From positions 1-33,071 of the forward strand of contig JAJDNB010000061.1 in the NCBI GenBank assembly GCA_022340905.1: DNA of 33,071 nt. Reading direction: 5' to 3'. This stretch comes from Deltaproteobacteria bacterium (GTDB lineage: Bacteria > Desulfobacterota > Syntrophobacteria > BM002). The notes under the pieces are model-generated. The model was not told the DNA's origin. It saw only the letters and a program-made list of their open reading frames with translations, and ran no database searches. Within the stretch, counting starts at the first letter, position 1. The number at the start of each line of letters is the position of its first letter. Made by a program: the position numbers and the translations under genes. Shown piece by piece: positions 31,196 through 33,071 of this stretch.

Positions 31196-31648
31196 ATGGA
31201 ATCGCATGAAACATATATGCGGGAGGCCTTGGTTGAAGCGGAACAGGGTGTGCTCGAGGGCGAAGTGCCGGTGGGAGCGATTCTCGTTGCGCCCTCGGGT
31301 GGCATCATAGCCCGTGCCCATAACCGCCCAATAACTCTAAATGATCCCACCGGTCATGCCGAAATCTTGGTGCTTAGGCAGGGGGCGTCGCAGCTTAAAA
31401 ATTACAGGTTACCAGGTCACCGTCTTTACGTGAGCCTCGAGCCGTGTGTCATGTGTGTAGGAGCAATGATTCAGGCCCGTTTATCCCTGGTAGTTTATGG
31501 GGCGGCCGATCCGAAGGGAGGGGCCATTGAATCAGTTTATCGTCTGGGTACTGACGGTAAACTGAATCACCGACTTGAAGTAAAAGGGGGTGTACTGGCA
31601 GAGGAATGCACATCTCTGCTTCAGGCCTTTTTCAAAGCTAAACGCTAA
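31196..31648 (+). CDS. tadA: tRNA-specific adenosine deaminase TadA
   Basis: A 150-residue cytidine-deaminase-fold protein with the zinc set HAE (TGHAEILVLRQG) and PCVMC (LEPCVMCVGAMIQARLSLVV), plus the TadA-typical DPKGGAIES. It makes inosine at the wobble base of tRNA-Arg(ACG). CAGG lies a few bases before the ATG. It is likely the second gene of a pyrF-tadA unit. Confidence 0.95.
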   Translation: MESHETYMREALVEAEQGVLEGEVPVGAILVAPSGGIIARAHNRPITLNDPTGHAEILVLRQGASQLKNYRLPGHRLYVSLEPCVMCVGAMIQARLSLVVYGAADPKGGAIESVYRLGTDGKLNHRLEVKGGVLAEECTSLLQAFFKAKR

Positions 31649-31654
31649 CCTGCA

Positions 31655-31684
31655 TTTTCCAGAATCTTTTGGATTCGTGGAAAA
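31655..31684. repeat. Imperfect hairpin after tadA
   Basis: TTTTCC and GAATC pair with GATTC and GGAAAA around a TTTTG loop, with a small bulge. It resembles the hairpin at 25207-25235 (CCAGGAATC, then GGATTCCCGG), suggesting a dispersed element. There is no U-tract. Confidence 0.5.
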
Positions 31685-31689
31685 GCACC

Positions 31690-31940
31690 CGTAACAACTT
31701 AGAAGTCATTGTCGTGGGCTTCGGCCGTGAGCTCAGCCGAACGGTTTCGACAGGGTGTTTCACACCCGTCCTTCGACAAGCTCAGGATCCCGAGCAGAGT
31801 CGAGGGACTCAAGGTTAGCCCTGAGCGGAGGCCGTGAAGGCCGGAGTCGAAGTCTTTCGACGGGCTCAAGACCCTGAGCGAGCCGAAGGGCCCGGAGGGC
31901 GGATTATTCATTCAAGCGAAGTGATTAATGAATAATCCGG
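31690..31940. repeat. Dispersed TTCGACAAGCTCAGG-type repeat with palindromic end
   Basis: Contains CCTTCGACAAGCTCAGGATC (near 31771), GAGTCGAGGGACTCAAGG and a CCCTGAGCGAGCCGAAGGG copy (31872-31890), words known from intergenic repeats of many environmental bacteria. It ends with a perfect 13-bp inverted repeat, CGGATTATTCATT (31900-31912) with AATGAATAATCCG (31927-31939). No gene was seen from tadA to the first tRNA. Confidence 0.75.
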
Positions 31941-32006
31941 GCTAAAGAGGTTTCGAACTCACAACACTTCTGGTACAATCAAGTACCCATTTCCTGTGAT
32001 TTTTGC

Positions 32007-32102
32007 GGAGAGGTACCGAAGTGGTCGTAACGGGGTCGACTCGAAATCGACTTGTCCGGTGAAGAGCCGGGCACGTGGGTTCGAATCCCACCCTCTCCGC
32101 CA
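32007..32102 (+). tRNA. tRNA-Ser(CGA)
   Basis: Acceptor GGAGAGG (32007-32013) pairs with CCTCTCC (32092-32098). The anticodon stem GTCGA/TCGAC encloses CTCGAAA, anticodon CGA at 32042-32044, reading UCG. There is a long variable arm of class II type, T arm GTGGG-TTCGAAT-CCCAC, and CCA is encoded at 32100-32102. Confidence 0.95.
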
Positions 32103-32376
32103 ACAATATAGCCAGCAGTTGTCAGCAGCCGGCTGGCAGCTGAGAGGTAACCAGGAATTTCCCTTAAAACGTTTGCCCCGTGCCTGAAATTCCACCCATT
32201 ACCCCGGCCATACAACCCGGCCGGCACGGTTGTCTGGGCAAATTCCAAAGAAAAAATGGTGAAATTCCACATAAATAACCCCTTGAAGGACAGGGCTTAA
32301 ATTTAGTAGATTTGACAATTTCAAGGATAGGGCCAAGGCCAGAAGTCGACAGCTGGTGGCTCAAGGCTATAAACGC

Positions 32377-32470
32377 GGAGAGATGCCCGAGTTGGCCGAA
32401 GGGGCACGACTGGAAATCGTGTGTTCCGCTAACCCCGGAACCGTGGGTTCGAATCCCACTCTCTCCGCCA
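32377..32470 (+). tRNA. tRNA-Ser(GGA)
   Basis: Acceptor GGAGAGA (32377-32383) pairs with TCTCTCC (32460-32466). The anticodon stem CACGA/TCGTG holds CTGGAAA, anticodon GGA at 32412-32414, reading UCC/UCU. It has a long variable arm, T arm GTGGG-TTCGAAT-CCCAC and encoded CCA at 32468-32470. Confidence 0.95.
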
Positions 32471-32547
32471 TTCTATTTCAACCATCCGAATCAAAGATAG
32501 AAATCACCACTGATAATAAGATATGTGGTTGCCTATGCGCGGTCCTG

Positions 32548-32680
32548 GGAATGATGGAGTAATGGAATATTGGTATGATAATCGGGCTAAGGCATACTCT
32601 TTATGATATACTCCCAAGATTCATGTGAGAGAAGCCAAGGGGTTTAGCCCATCATTCCAGTATTCCAATGTTCCATTTTT
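32548..32680. repeat. Inverted repeat in the gap before dnaX
   Basis: GGAATGATGG (32548-32557) is the perfect complement of CCATCATTCC (32649-32658), and flanking AATGGAATATTGG and ATTCCAATGTTCC words extend it imperfectly. It is the same degenerate short-word filler as elsewhere. No SRP RNA or small gene was found here. Confidence 0.5.
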
Positions 32681-32757
32681 CCTTACCTGGGAGATGATTG
32701 GCACCTCAGTTGAAGAAGCTTCCCAACCATAAGCAATGATTTAGGAACTTTCCTCTA

Positions 32758-33071
32758 ATGTCTTATGTCGTCCTGGCACGTAAATGGAGGCCACAACGTT
32801 TCGAGGATGTTGTAGGCCAGCCCCACGTTGTTCAAACACTCACCAACGCCATCTCGGCCGAGCGAATAGCCCATGCATATCTGTTCAGCGGGGCTCGCGG
32901 GATTGGCAAGACCTCAGTGGCCCGAATTCTGGCCAAGGCCTTGAACTGTGCCCAAGGCCCATCGCCAAGTCCATGCAATCAATGTGAATCTTGTAAAGAA
33001 ATCACGAAGTCAGCATCTATAGATGTTTTTGAAATTGATGGCGCTTCAAACCGAGGCATCGATGAAATCAG
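32758..33071 (+). CDS. dnaX: DNA polymerase III tau/gamma subunit DnaX (partial, 5' end)
   Basis: The first 104 residues are present: [20 protein letters not shown], Walker [15 protein letters not shown], the zinc-binding set CNQCESC with an upstream Cys in LNCAQG, and [17 protein letters not shown]. This is the AAA+ clamp-loader subunit that loads the sliding clamp. The ATG at 32758 matches the family start; AGGA lies about 11 bases upstream. The gene continues past the right edge, so any programmed frameshift site for gamma cannot be judged. Confidence 0.96.
   Translation, partial: MSYVVLARKWRPQRFEDVVGQPHVVQTLTNAISAERIAHAYLFSGARGIGKTSVARILAKALNCAQGPSPSPCNQCESCKEITKSASIDVFEIDGASNRGIDEI

Noticed and set aside
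32698..32713. TTGGCACCTCAGTTGA, sigma-54-like, ahead of dnaX
   Set aside because: The -12 element ends GA in place of the invariant GC, and sigma-54 control of dnaX is not expected.
32471..32757. SRP RNA gene between tRNA-Ser and dnaX, a common location
   Set aside because: The conserved GGAAGGAAGCAG-type loop is absent; only short inverted repeats are seen.

Overview
The window looks like chromosomal DNA from a Gram-negative, sigma-54-using bacterium, most likely a Desulfobacterota (deltaproteobacterial) lineage. That placement is an inference from gene content: a hybrid type IV pilus / type II secretion assembly locus, an HD-GYP protein, GNAT-thiolase pairs, a GspE/PilB ATPase with an MshEN-like N-terminus, and many degenerate intergenic repeats. 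There is no rRNA or other decisive phylogenetic marker.

Left part (1-14.1 kb, all minus strand, so read right to left): a sensor kinase, a receiver-only response regulator, an HD-GYP c-di-GMP phosphodiesterase-like protein and a STAS protein run with overlaps or very short gaps into a PilB/GspE ATPase, then PilC/GspF, a GspG-like prepilin, and a minor pilin series in the order FimU/GspH, PilV, PilW, PilX, followed by PilM and a partial PilN. The PilX-position protein is a fusion: a short class III-like pilin N-terminus carrying a 12-repeat NHL beta-propeller. It sits where PilY1 would be expected in a fimU-pilV-pilW-pilX-pilY1 cluster.

Middle (14.3-22.4 kb): a minus-strand secreted PPC/beta-propeller protein with a Thr/Glu-rich repeated tail, then plus-strand genes for an M23 peptidase, a LolA-like periplasmic protein and the primosomal helicase PriA.

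Right part (22.5-33 kb): a minus-strand GNAT-thiolase-GNAT cluster, an M20 dipeptidase-like gene, a plus-strand MFS transporter, a second secreted protein (Ig-like domain) on the minus strand, divergent pyrE and pyrF, tadA after pyrF, two tRNA-Ser genes (anticodons CGA and GGA) and the 5' end of dnaX.

The strongest new signal is regulatory. The two secreted-protein genes, about 13 kb apart, each have a GG-N10-GC sigma-54 promoter. Each also has an 18-bp upstream site (consensus yTGRCCAAAwkGCCAAwk) starting exactly 108 bp from the promoter edge, with a second, weaker site about 22-23 bp nearer. Sigma-54-type promoters also precede the GspG-like prepilin gene and pilM, which suggests that the surface apparatus and the two secreted proteins share sigma-54 control. 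Intergenic regions carry several repeat families: paired G/C-rich hairpins in two opposite-orientation copies, TTCGACAAGCTCAGG-type repeats and short degenerate inverted repeats.
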